Assembly: GCA_914767715.1 (NCBI GenBank)
Contig: OU612067.1
Location: 14,825,001-14,885,000, forward strand
Direction of reading: 5' to 3'
DNA length: 60,000 nucleotides
Source of the DNA: Membranipora membranacea
Taxonomy: Eukaryota > Bryozoa > Gymnolaemata > Cheilostomatida > Membraniporidae
In this document: positions 48,598-60,000 of the stretch, in pieces
Layout of the letters: each line of letters starts with the position of its first letter
Numbering within the stretch: the first letter of the stretch is position 1
Program-made: the position numbers and the translations under genes
The notes under the pieces: model-generated
Seen by the model: only the letters and a program-made list of their open reading frames with translations
Database searches by the model: none
What the model was told of the DNA's origin: nothing

Positions 48598-49170
48598 CAC
48601 AGCAACAAACAGGATAATTTCTATATCAACAACAGTACACTAAAACCTCGACTTGAGGACAAGCAGTTACCAGCCAATGCATATCACCTCGAATCGAGGA
48701 CAGGCAAATATATGCAAATCTAAATTCTATTCTTAATACCGGTGCCACCCTAACGCCATAACCGTGACAACCATGACAATGCAGTTAAGGTGGCGCCAAC
48801 AGAGACAATTCAGAATTAGCATTGTCGTATACACAGCAGTAAACAGGAGAATTGTCTATACCAACATCCGACACAATAACAACATCCAATATCTTTGCCA
48901 GCATCATCATCAGTACACTCAAACCTTGACGGGAGGACACGCATTTACCAGCCGGTGCATATCACCTCGAATCCGTGATATGCAAATATATTCCAATCTA
49001 AATTCTATTCTAAACACCGGCGCCAACAGAGACAACTCAGAATTAGCAACTCTTGCGGCCGATCAACCCACGCTTGCGGCCGATCAACCCTCTTTTTGCG
49101 GCAATTGAGAAATGTGTTTTATTCTTGTTTTTTGCTGGTGCACGTCAGCAGTTTTTCTAAGGTGTCTGGA

Positions 49171-49193
49171 ACCATGCTATATAAGAGCATGGT
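49171..49193 (+). promoter_or_regulatory. TATA box inside an inverted repeat, copy 2
   Basis: Copy of 13034-13056, upstream of the copy-2 CRTAP-like gene at 50011. Confidence 0.45.
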
Positions 49194-50010
49194 ACACCAA
49201 TGTAAGGGCCTCTTTGTTTGCAATTTCATTTGGAGACAGGTCAGCTTTGTTAAACATGAAAGTTCTATGAGTTATTATTATAATATTTTCATTTATTGTA
49301 AGTTAGTGATATTTATAGGGAAATAGAACTTGCCTTATTATTTAATAATGGCACAGTATAACTTTTGGTTGGATTACCTATACCTTCATCTAATTGAGTT
49401 AAATGAATTAAAGCCAGCATGCATGGCATCATTAACTAGAGAGCATGGCTTGTAGAAATAAGACTGCATTGTTAAGTTGAATTGCGTTTAATGTTAAACT
49501 TGATAAGAATTAAAAGGCATGCTCTTGAGTCAAGTGTGTAACCTCGAACAAATGAGATCACCGTTAGGTAAATAAGTCAGTGTCATATAGTGAGAATCAT
49601 CATACCGAGCTCGTGAGCACAGATCTCAGTAGCGGAGAGTTAATGTGGTGAGTCCATAACCCGGAATCCCACAGCATGATATCATCATGTATAATAATTG
49701 ATATGAATGAGTACAACAGTTTAGACATGCCAATAAGGCATTGGCTAGACAAAAGGGGTGTGTCAAAATCAGTGTGCCGATACTCGCGCCATATGATGTT
49801 TATTTACAGTTGTTTATTTGTAGTCTCAAATAAACATGTGAATCAATGAGTTTTAGAGAGTATCAAAGTTTAGCACAGTTCTTACTAAAAATCGATACCT
49901 GCAACATGGGACACCTGTTGACTGCCCAAACACTACCTCGCAATCACACTCAGCTATATCAAAGCATCTTTTTGTAATTAAGTTGATGACCACTTCATTC
50001 ATTGAGCAGA

Positions 50011-52327
50011 ATGTCTACCATGTTTTGGCTGCATATAACTCTTCAAGCCTCTTTTATTGCCTTGACAAGATTGCAAAACACTTCTGCAAATGGGTCTGTA
50101 AATGCTGAAACACGGTTAGAGTACACACTGTTATATGAGTTGATGAAGAATGCATACTTTGAAGAAGATTGGGAAAATTGTGTTAATCATGGTCTTGCTG
50201 CAGTGACACAGTACAACAACCACATGCAATATATTCTTGGATGCCGCTCTTCATGTAAGCAGCCCACTGAGAAAGCTTCCAAAGACCAGCTTGTGAGTAG
50301 GTACAGTGACAGCCTCCGTGAGATCACATGTATAAGGCGCTGCATTCCACAGGAAAAGAGCGGAGACAACATGCAGCATAACTTTATGTCGCGAGAGCCC
50401 TACGACTTCATTCAACTTTGCTACTTCAAGGTAAGCTCACTGAGTATTGAAAATTTGCAGCGTATTTTATATTATGATGTTTTTCGCGGGTGTTTTGCAT
50501 CTTTTCTTGTTTCAAACTATTTCAATCGTACTGATTCCAATATCAATCAGAACATCTTGGTAGTTATATTGTCTGTGAGACGTCAGATATATGGTATGCC
50601 ACATAGTGCCTGCGTCTTCATATATGAGACGACAATAATCAAGTTTGGTACAACAAATATTGCACACTTTGCTTGAGAAAAGAAACATATTCTAGATGTG
50701 CAGTGCATGAAAATTCACTCTTTTCTCAGCTTCAAGATTATCCTAGAGCGGCAGCTGCAGCCACCACATTCCTAGCGGTGAATCCTAAACACAGCTACAT
50801 GAATAACAATAAGGAAAACTACAAGAATATACTCAATGTGACGGCGGAGCACTTTGTTGATCTGGAGGCGGGAGAATACGAGGTTAGTAGTCTCTGTTCA
50901 CACTCTGACACTAATTACACTGTATGTGTATCTCTGATAGTAAATTTTAAGCACCAAAATACTTGTTACTACTCTTAATTACATAAATTAATATCTTGTT
51001 GTCAAACCAAACCCGTCCCAAAGATTCTTGGGCGTCATTATCAATTGTGTACCAGGTGATCAGTGTAGTTTGCGAGTGAACCATAGCTCCATTGATCGGA
51101 GATGAGACCACCGACTAAAGATGTCTAGAGACCATAGAATATTTGCAGCAATTTGGGCCACAGATGTTAGACAGTTGCTGGGATCTAGCTAGCTAAAAGT
51201 AGAGGGCGTTTAATTGTTTGGTATACTGTTAAGGAAAATGGAGCATAGGGTAATGTTATTCTCTTTCTAAAAATCATGAAATTACTAATATCTGCAGTTT
51301 GTATGAGTAGAGTAGTACAAGTTGTCGACAATGGGGTACCATGATATGGTAGGTGGCATATTTTTGTAACTGTCATTGCTTGTTGACATTTCAGAGCCTA
51401 TATAAGCGAGGTCTAGATTCGTATGAAAAATATCAATGGTCTGAACAGATCGTTTACATGGCAGCAGCCCTGGACAGTTACCATGACAACTACAATAATT
51501 GTTCTTTGATGTGTGAGGTAGGATATGATGTGCTCAGAGAAGGTGATCACAACCATGAAGCTATTGGAGCCATCGCAGGTAAATAATTCGGTTGTTTGTA
51601 GTTTAGCTTTCATGGCCATTGAGATGCCTCTAGTGGTAGATAAGTAACCTTAGTTATAGCAAAAAGTGACAGGTTATAGAGGGTGGATCTCAACAGTTCA
51701 CCAAAGTAGACAAATTATTAACACCAGGCTGTGCAGTCGAGTCTTTCACATACTAACACAAATTTGCTTCAGCTGTCTAGCTGCAGCCGCAAAAACATGC
51801 CTCAGTTGATGAAGGCTATGGATGATGCACCTACTTTCCTCATGATTGTATTTACACTGTAATCATAATATATAATGTCTGTGATATGAGTCTCTTTGCA
51901 CCGTACCCACAGTACCGCAAAGAAACTAACTTATCTATTTGTATGTTTCCATGATAACCTAACTGTTTCCTTTGTGAGCAGGTGTGGTTTTTCAGTTTTG
52001 AGTTTTAGTTTTAGAAATACCTCAGTCACTAGGAAAGAAAGATAGCAACCGGTATTTATCAGTGCACATGTACCAACTGTTGGCGTAATTATTGCTATGA
52101 AATGCGGTACATAGTGCAGTATAGTCAGTGGTATATAAATGCATTTTCCATTACATTAAGTCTTGAATGCATTGTGAAAGGAATTCCTCTTCCCATTTCA
52201 GATCAGATGGAGAGGGTCATACCGTGTAAGCATCAATGCCGGACAAAGCTCTCAAAACTAGACCTTAAACCAGTAGAAGATATCGTCGCCAACATATATC
52301 ATCATCTTCAATATGCTTATAGTAAAG
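50011..52327 (+). CDS. CRTAP/prolyl 3-hydroxylase-like gene, 5' four exons only, copy 2
   Basis: Exons 50011-50430, 50730-50882, 51395-51578 and 52202-52327. No differences from copy 1 were seen. It has the same four CxxxC motifs and the same missing 3' part. Confidence 0.8.
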
Positions 52328-52987
52328 GTAATGATGAGCATCAACTGATTATTGTGGATGTAGTAGCTCAAATTGCGCTCAAACTGTGCTCAAACTGTGC
52401 TGGGATAGCAGGTAGTAGCATTTCATTATCAACCACTAGGTTGGGAACATTCTGAGCATGCTCAGCTCTGGGCATGAGCTGATCTCTGCAAAATTGAGTC
52501 TCGGAATTCCGAAGCCATCTGATTGGCTACCTGCTCTGGTGACATACTCCCCAAAGCGTGCGGATTTGTTATTAATAGTTATCCTCTCTTGTCATTATTA
52601 GCTGATTTTGATTGACAGTTTAATGCAGGGGGTGTCTCATATCCCCTTTCCAAAGTTGCAATCAGAACCCAAACTAAACTCATTGTTCTTGCACATGCGC
52701 AAATTCAAGTCACGCATGATGCATACTTAGCCTTACGACACCTGCTTTGTGGTAATGATAGCCTAGTTTATCAGTGATCTACATGCCCAGTCAGATCACG
52801 AGAGTCAGTATGGGTTGGGAAAGTGGTTGATAATGAAATACTACATACTGACATAAGCACGTCTCCATGATTGAAATTGTGAGCCAGTTGAGCGTAGAGA
52901 GACTTTTGTATCTATTGTTTATTGTATTTTCCGAAATTACAAAACAGTTATATGTTCGTAATATTTTTTATTTATTTTTGTGTGCAG

Positions 52988-54025
52988 CACACTTTCCTGT
53001 GATGAGTCCACCCCTAAGCGATCTCATGCTTTCGTAATCTATTCCAAACAAAGCTGCTGGGGAAATATCTCAGGAGAACGACAATGCCCAGCAGGTTATG
53101 TGATAGTCGGTGCTCAAGCTAAGTCTGAGTCAGATACTATCAACAGCGATGATACTGCGGGTAAGTAATCACAACTAGCTGAGATCCAACAGTTTTATCA
53201 GTGTTGGATCTCAGCTAGACTTTAAATGCACCTGATTGGTCAGAGTCAACTTTTGTCATCACTTACGGCGGATGGCTGGGCCGGGAAGAAGATACTCCCT
53301 ACTTTGTGAGAACTCCATGCAAAGCTACTGGCTAGATGTTTTGATGCCACAACTCTCTATTTAAATCTTTGACTGGTGGCTCTGCTGTGCAATGCCCAGC
53401 TGTGTCAGCAGTGATTCAAATATTAAATTTAGGAGCATAAGGTGGGATCAATTAACTAGAGGGCAATTGTTGAAGTTCATAGTATCAAGTTTCAGTTTTA
53501 GTCTCCTGACTGTTGGGATGTGTCGGGTTTCTGGATGAGCTCCCACTTCCAGCTAATCCAACAATTATAAGAAAATTCCTCACCCATTCTTTTGGATGTG
53601 CTGAGTGATATGACCTGTTCATCTTAGTCACAGATTCAACAAACATTTCAGAGGAACAAAATCATGAAGGAAGTGTGAACGGAGGTATGAAAGAGAGATG
53701 AATTTTAGGCTACACATTGTCAACATCTTAGGCCAAATACATCAATATTGTATAGGAGTAACTCACATGACCTCTTATATCTATCTTTTTTACAGCTAAT
53801 GGTTACAACTTTAAATGTCGGCTAGTAGCCAGCATACCGTTAACGTACACATTGTATGGTAACAGCGGACCCTGGGGCACCTGTTCTGCATGGAAGGAGT
53901 GCCCTAAGGGTACAGCTGTTTGCGGATTAAAGACAAGAGTGGAGGAAGATGGTGGAAGGGATCATACTGCCCTAAATGATGCCATATTTTACTGCTGTAC
54001 CCTACCTGCTGAGTGCTCGCACTAA
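52988..54025 (+). CDS. VMO1-like gene fragment, exons 2-3 only, copy 2
   Basis: Exons 52988-53160 and 53796-54025. No differences from copy 1 were seen, and the first exon is missing here too. Confidence 0.75.
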
Positions 54026-55389
54026 TTTATCTTATGATATGAAACAAAAAATATAAATGTTACAAGAAATCCACTGAAAAACATTTTATGCTGCTATCTA
54101 TTGAGAATTTAAAACACGTGTTTACCATTTTCAAGCGAAAAATAAAATTATTATAATTATTATAATGTAGTTGAGTTTATTGAGACATTCAAGGATCAGC
54201 AGCCTGGACTTCAATCGTTCTGCATTGGCTGGCGCTGGGCCATCATCTATTGGGATCTTTAAAGCAAACCAAGTCCATAGCTACCAGGCTACCATGAAAG
54301 CTAATGTTCAGACATAATTATTTAGTAGTTATTTTGTATATAGAAATAACCTGCAAAATGTCAGCAGCAGCCAAAGACATATTTCATTAGGACAGCATTC
54401 CTCTGATGCACACCTTAGACTTACTGAGCCGCAACTACTTTTAATATACTTTATAAACATGGCACATCAACTATGGTCCAATGCTTTGAATGAGTTGCCT
54501 ACTCCTGATTCGAAAGAAGAATGCCTATGATTCCAATGATGATAAAACTTTAAAGAAAATCAGCCTGAGCCTCCCGCATTGAGATCTTTTGTTGCTATCC
54601 ATTCATCTGCGCCGCCCTCTGCCACCAATGCGAATCAACTCCCTGATTCGAATGAAGAAACACAAACCAATGTGAGCGGAAGTGGACCTAAATGCTATTC
54701 CCATATGTTGGCTCGCCCTAAAATTGATCCCACAATGACATATTGATAGTGATTATTATTTTTACCTGCTTATAATTCTTTCATATCTTTAACATATCAT
54801 CACAGGCATAGTTTACTTATTAAATTGAAGCGGTTGCAAAACACCCTAAAACGCAACTTACTAGATTTTCCCGCAATAATCATACACGTTTTTGGTGTAC
54901 TATAGCTGTAAAATGGAAAAATTTGCTCTCATCAAACATTGATTAAAAAAGACAAATAAAAACATTGTCAATACCATTGACTAGATGGCTTGGCTTTTAA
55001 AATAAGCAATAGCTTGAAGAAGGCATGAGAAGAAATTGTCTAGGTGGGCAAACGCCTTGGCGGGAAGATGGCGCAGTGGGAAGTTGTCCTGATAAGAAAA
55101 CTGCTTGGAGGGATCAAAAGAGGCGGGGATATCTCCTGGCTACCTGGAAAATGGCCAGTGGTAAAATTGGGGGGGGGGGAGGGGGGATCCTAACATTTAC
55201 TCCTCTGGGGTAGATGGAAGCATGAGAACAGCACCCTACACTACACCTACTCTGTCATTCAAATATAATAACAAATAAACTTTGATACCATACCGCCACC
55301 GGACACAATAATAATCAATGCAAATTATTTGCTGACTAGGTCATGTAAAACTAAATATTCCTAATCAGAAATATTTAAAAAACAAACTT

Positions 55390-55716
55390 CTCCCTAACAA
55401 TGCCGTTCAATGTGTGGGGCGTACGAGCTGTCGATGGTTTCTGCCCGTTTGTGGGTTGGTAATGTATTGATGTAGATGGTGTGATGAGTTTTGTTTTACC
55501 TTCTCTAAATATCATAGACATTTTAACTCGAGGTACAGCTTCAGTTTGCATATTTTGAGGCTCATCATAGTTGCCATAGCTGGGTTCGAGGACACGTAAA
55601 CAAAGCTCCTGATGGTTTTCTAGCCTCTCCTTGTCATTTTTAAATTGATAGGGAAGCCAGCAGGGAGCAGCGTAGATCAAAACTGATAATATCTTTCCTT
55701 TGCAAACTAGTGCTGA
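55390..55716 (-). pseudogene. LINE reverse-transcriptase C-terminal remnant, copy 2
   Basis: Same remnant without the MITE. It has several base differences from copy 1 (for example IC to LC and K to E in the open frame), so it belongs to the diverged patch between the copies. Confidence 0.6.
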
Positions 55717-56010
55717 ACTGAGACAAGGTTATTGGCAATATCATGACGGATTATGAGGAAAATCGCAGCTCATGTTACGACACAGCACTCTTATTGCAAT
55801 TGGAAAGCATTGATAGATCACTGCATCACATTATGTGATTAGGCATCGGCTGACGTTGAGGTTTTCCTTGTTGTTCAGGTGTCACACGACCACCATGAGA
55901 ATGTGAAAGGAAATCAGAAAGCTATTTTTGCAGGTAAAAGGATATTCCATTAAAACTCTCTTATTGATAATTGTTTGATGCCTTTCATCTTCACTCACAG
56001 AAGTTTAAGA

Positions 56011-58545
56011 CCATAGACAAAACACACAACACTAAGACTGGACACTGAGCATCAAAAAGTGTCCTCATTAAATACTGCGACGCAACGACATCTCACTGTG
56101 GTAGAAAAAGCAATGATGCATGTGTTTTTCGGAGTTTTCTCTCTTTGATGCAGAAAATTTTATCGATTTTATAGAATTAGATATAGAATAGCAGCAGCAA
56201 TCTTCTACAGCACAGGTCACAGCTTTGTCTATATTCTGTCTAACTCATCACATATTTTGATTCAGCAAAAATGGCATAGAAATATTAGTTAAACAGCATA
56301 TCATACTTGCCAAGTAATCTAAATTCAAAAGTGGGAGATTTCAATTTACAGCTATACCGCACGTCATCGCAATGCTCCGAGGGTGCGATATACTCAAGCG
56401 ATCCACATGGGGGTTTGAGGGCATTGTGATCCCCCAACAGGGTCCAGGATAGAACCCGGCCGCCGATGCTCTGAGAGCGTTTCTAGCCACTAGGAAAGGC
56501 TAAAAACGCATATCTGACACATTTGTCTATATTCTGTTTTTCTCATCACTTATTTTGATTGAGCAAAAAATACATAGAAATATCAGTTAAACAGTGATTG
56601 TAAATATAATGCTGATACTTAGTACCCATTGGAGCCTAAATCATGGTACTGAACATTTTGAAAATGAATGTACCTGCACGCTACACTGTCTATCTCGAAG
56701 GCGATGATAACATATATAGCTATTTGCACTTGGAATCAAACCGAGCAATTTTTTTTTTAAGAATATCCAAGGTTATCCATCAAATACAATGATTTGAAGA
56801 ATCCTTTGACATAATGCCTTAAAAAAATTATTTGGTATGAATTCTTCATTTTATAAGACAACTGCTGATCACTGGGTCACAAAAACCTTGCTGAAATATA
56901 CCATAATACATACATAGTGGTTTAATTCTCATCAGTATATAATATCATAAAGACTTTCTCCGAACCCCCTCAAAGCACTCTATTTTGTATTGTTGGAAGA
57001 ATGTCATCTTCCCATATTATGCTCCAATTGTTTCATGGGTTAATTTTCAGGTTTTGTTGTAAAGGATTTGATCTGCTAAAATTCTATAATAGATGTTAGG
57101 TAATAATCATTAGCCATGAATTCTACATTTCCTAAAACAACACTGAGAACAGGGTCACAATCACCTTGCAGCAATATCCAATAATGCTTTGTGGTTTGGT
57201 TCCCAGCAGTATTATAATAGGATTTAGGATTTTCTTCTGATCCCCTTTAGAAATTCCAATCTAGAATTGCATTGTGGGAATCCATCTTTCACCATACAAT
57301 TTTACATGATCATCTTGTGCATTGGACTAGTTTATGCATCAGTTTAGTCAAGCAGTTTAATTAAGCCAATTATGTTTGAATGACACCCGACTGTCTTGAT
57401 AAACTTGTTGAACCACCTACCCCACAACAAAGCTTGCGAGATAACAGGCTAGACCACCACATGCTATTTGTTACCAGCAAAAATATAATTTGTATGGTTG
57501 GTATATGCCTGTATTGATATCCTTAAGTGTATCAGGCTGGCTGCTCATTATTAGTTCTTAGTATACGTATTTTTTTTAAGGTGAATACATTCTTAGAAGT
57601 CAAAAAACTAAACTGCTCTGAGTGTGCAGACTTTTTAAATGCAACTCGTGATCCCTCAGCAGCGGACTGCTCTCTATTCGGCCGCAAGAATCGGGAGGCC
57701 TCAAACCAAGGAGTGCTCAACTCACTAACCCAGTTGTAGATAAAAATTTTTATGCAGCAGAAATGGAGTCCAACACTCTATTGGTACCGTAGTGCTTGCG
57801 CGAAATTTGACTAATATGGTTGTCACCCGTACATTATCATACGTATCACTTTAAATGTGCATGCCACTGTACTTCACTCTTTAAAACTCTTATTCTGCGG
57901 TATGCTCTGATTCCCAGCCATCACAAAACAACAAAGCTAGCCCTAGAGAAACGATGCTCGGGTTGATTCCAAGTGCAAATAGCTATATATGTTATCATGG
58001 CCTTCGAGATGAAATTATTTGGGATCAAATATGCATTTTTAGCCTTTCCTAGTGGCTAGAAACGCTCTCAGAGCATCAGCGGCCGGGTTCTATCCCGGAC
58101 CCTGTTTGGGGATCACAATGCCCTCAAACCCCCATGTGGATCGCTCGGTATTTCGCACCCTCGGAGCATTGCGATGACGTGCGGTATCACTATAAATTGA
58201 AATCTCCCACTTTTGAATTTAGATTACTTGGCAAGTATGATATGCTGTTTAACTAATATTTCTATGCCATTTTTGCTTAATCGAAATATGTGATGAGCTA
58301 GACAGAATATAGACAAAGCTGTGACCTGTGCTGCAGAAGATTGCTGCTGCTATTCTGTATCAAATTCTATAAAATCTATGAAAATATCTGCATCAAAGGG
58401 AGATTACTCCGAAAAACACATGCATCATTGCTTTTTCTACCACAGTGAGATGTCGTTGCGTCACAGTATTTATTTAATGAGGACACTTTTTGATAGGATA
58501 TTTACTACACAGTGTCCAGTCTAGTGTTGTGTGTTTTGTCTATGG
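56011..58545. mobile_element. 2.5-kb element with ~500-bp terminal inverted repeats, copy 2
   Basis: Copy of 20337-22871 with the same TTAAGA direct repeats at 56005-56010 and 58546-58551. No differences were seen. Confidence 0.88.
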
Positions 58546-59447
58546 TTAAGACATTGAACATTTGTTTCCTTCATATGATGGCTATACTGATCTCGATGAT
58601 ACCAGAACAGTTGAGCGCCAGCGCATTTTCCACTTATTTTCAATAGCAAAACCCAAACTTTGATCGCTACCAGACCCATCTGCTATCCTAGTAAAAATTG
58701 CTAGCTAGAGTTAAGTATATCTAGTTTGGAGAAATTTTACATAAGATAGCACAAATTTCCACAAGCTATCTAAGGTGGGAGTATATAAAATAATAGACTA
58801 CCATACAAACATCATTCTTCTTTGGCCAGCGAAATACAACCACTCTCATGTTGATAATATCAAACTGAACCAGCTGTTCATGCCATAGTTATATTTGAAA
58901 AGGCAGGTGTCAACCCTTATTCTCTGTCTTCATTATGCAAGGCAAGAATTTTGTCCATCTTTTCTTATGCTGCCCCATATTATTTCCTCTTGTAACACTG
59001 GACAAGGAGTTAAAGTCTTTAACTCCTTGCACAGGATGACAAGGAAAAGCTGGAAAAAATATCAGTAATTATTAGTGACGGCAAATTGTCAGATTTTGGT
59101 GAGATGGGACGAGACCGAGACAGCAAGAAAACTCGGGACGAGACCGAGACATATATCGATGCCGATAAAACATTCTTCAGATATCACAATTTTAAAGAAT
59201 GGTGGATATTCATTCACTATCACTAGTGCAATCAGCTTATAGTACATTTGATTAAATTTGTAACTTGTCATCTTGCAATAAGGAACTATGTTGAGACCAA
59301 GTTTCATCAAATTCTGTCAAGTATTTATTGGATTATAGATGTCTAAAGAAAGCTTCATGTAGTGTTGTAAGCCGTTTAATAATCGCAACAAAAGCATGAC
59401 TAATAACTGTCTTTCAATCATATGATAAACTAAATTTCTGAAAAAAT

Positions 59448-59660
59448 ACGTGGCGTAGTGGTAGTGGGTAAGAGCGCGGACTTCTGATCACTAGGTCACT
59501 GGTTCGAGTCTGGGTGAAGGCAATATTATGACCAGCTACTCGCATATACAATGCTAGTATTCCCGACCTGTGTTAAGAGTTGTCTGTCTCGACTGGACGA
59601 GTTACTGACCCGAGGAGACAAGTCCCGCCGGGGAATTGTCCTGTCTCGTTGCCATCACTA
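59448..59660 (+). mobile_element. Third tRNA-derived SINE, copy 2
   Basis: Copy of 23774-23986. Confidence 0.65.
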
Positions 59661-60000
59661 GTAACTATGTACATGAATCATAGTTCCTTTTATATGAAAT
59701 GTACAAATTCCTGATAGCCCTACTGAATATCGGTGAACTAACTATCCATTTAGATCTTGTCTGCATTTGGTTCAAATGAAAGGCCAGAACCAGCGTTGAG
59801 GATCAATTTCACCATTGGTTTTGCAAAAAGTCACTAATTTTCCAACGGACCACCTTATTAGTCAATAATATCTCCAACCATCCCGCCTCGTTTGTTGTCA
59901 TTCTTTAAAGGGCAACCAGGGTTTCGCAGCAATGCATTAATGGGTAGTAAAAAATATGCTATGCCGCACCAGCTTTGTGCTGACTCTTAGCTGAGTTACA

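Larger units (their letters stand above)
36139..60000. repeat. Copy 2 of ~36.1-kb direct repeat
   Basis: Second near-identical copy of 1-24326, still matching at the last base of the window. The only large difference is the absence of the 462 bp found in copy 1 between two CTTCTCCCT 9-mers. Small differences are a 1-base deletion near 42072, a 4-base deletion near 54746, a shorter poly-G run and a 6-base insertion near 55296. It could be a true tandem duplication or an assembly duplication of two haplotypes. Confidence 0.97.

Noticed and set aside
1-60000. CRISPR arrays, operons, bacterial promoters
   Set aside because: The DNA is eukaryotic with spliced genes; tandem repeats here lack the spacer structure of CRISPR.

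Overview
The window is invertebrate-type animal nuclear DNA. Genes are split by GT-AG introns of about 0.3-1.6 kb, and tRNA-derived SINEs, inverted-repeat transposons and a LINE relic lie between and inside them. The species cannot be named from the sequence. Its protein families (prolyl 3-hydroxylase/CRTAP, VMO1, a SAM-domain protein and a zinc-finger transposase-like protein) fit many marine invertebrates and give nothing decisive.

The main feature is a near-identical direct repeat with a period of about 36.1 kb. Positions 1-24326 (copy 1) recur at 36139-60000 (copy 2). I saw only about half a dozen differences over the first 18.6 kb. A dense patch of differences follows at about 18.6-20.0 kb, including a 462-bp insertion in copy 1, and then near-identity again to the window end. 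Positions 24327-36138 appear once here. This is either a very recent tandem segmental duplication or an assembly (haplotig) duplication; both ends of the repeat run off the window.

Each copy carries, in order: (i) a minus-strand gene for a two-zinc-finger protein with a transposase-like core, complete only in copy 2 (35346-40564); (ii) a divergently transcribed SAM-domain gene (4913-11134 and 41051-47271) with a shared one-base frameshift in exon 5; (iii) degenerate repeats, then a 72-bp tandem repeat with a palindromic core; (iv) the first four coding exons of a CRTAP/prolyl 3-hydroxylase-like gene with no 3' part; (v) the last two exons of a VMO1-like gene with no first exon; (vi) a LINE reverse-transcriptase remnant and a 2.5-kb element with about 500-bp inverted termini and a TTAAGA target duplication. 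The single-copy section holds a complete VMO1 gene (27382-29279) with a TATA promoter and a pogo-like MITE in its first intron, further SINE and MITE copies, a GTATAT microsatellite and a few doubtful coding scraps.

The two genes in (i) and (ii) look like the two parts of one mobile or domesticated module, an inferred two-gene DNA transposon. The VMO1 and CRTAP-like genes are ordinary secretory-pathway genes, and their truncated, abutting copies mark an older rearrangement.
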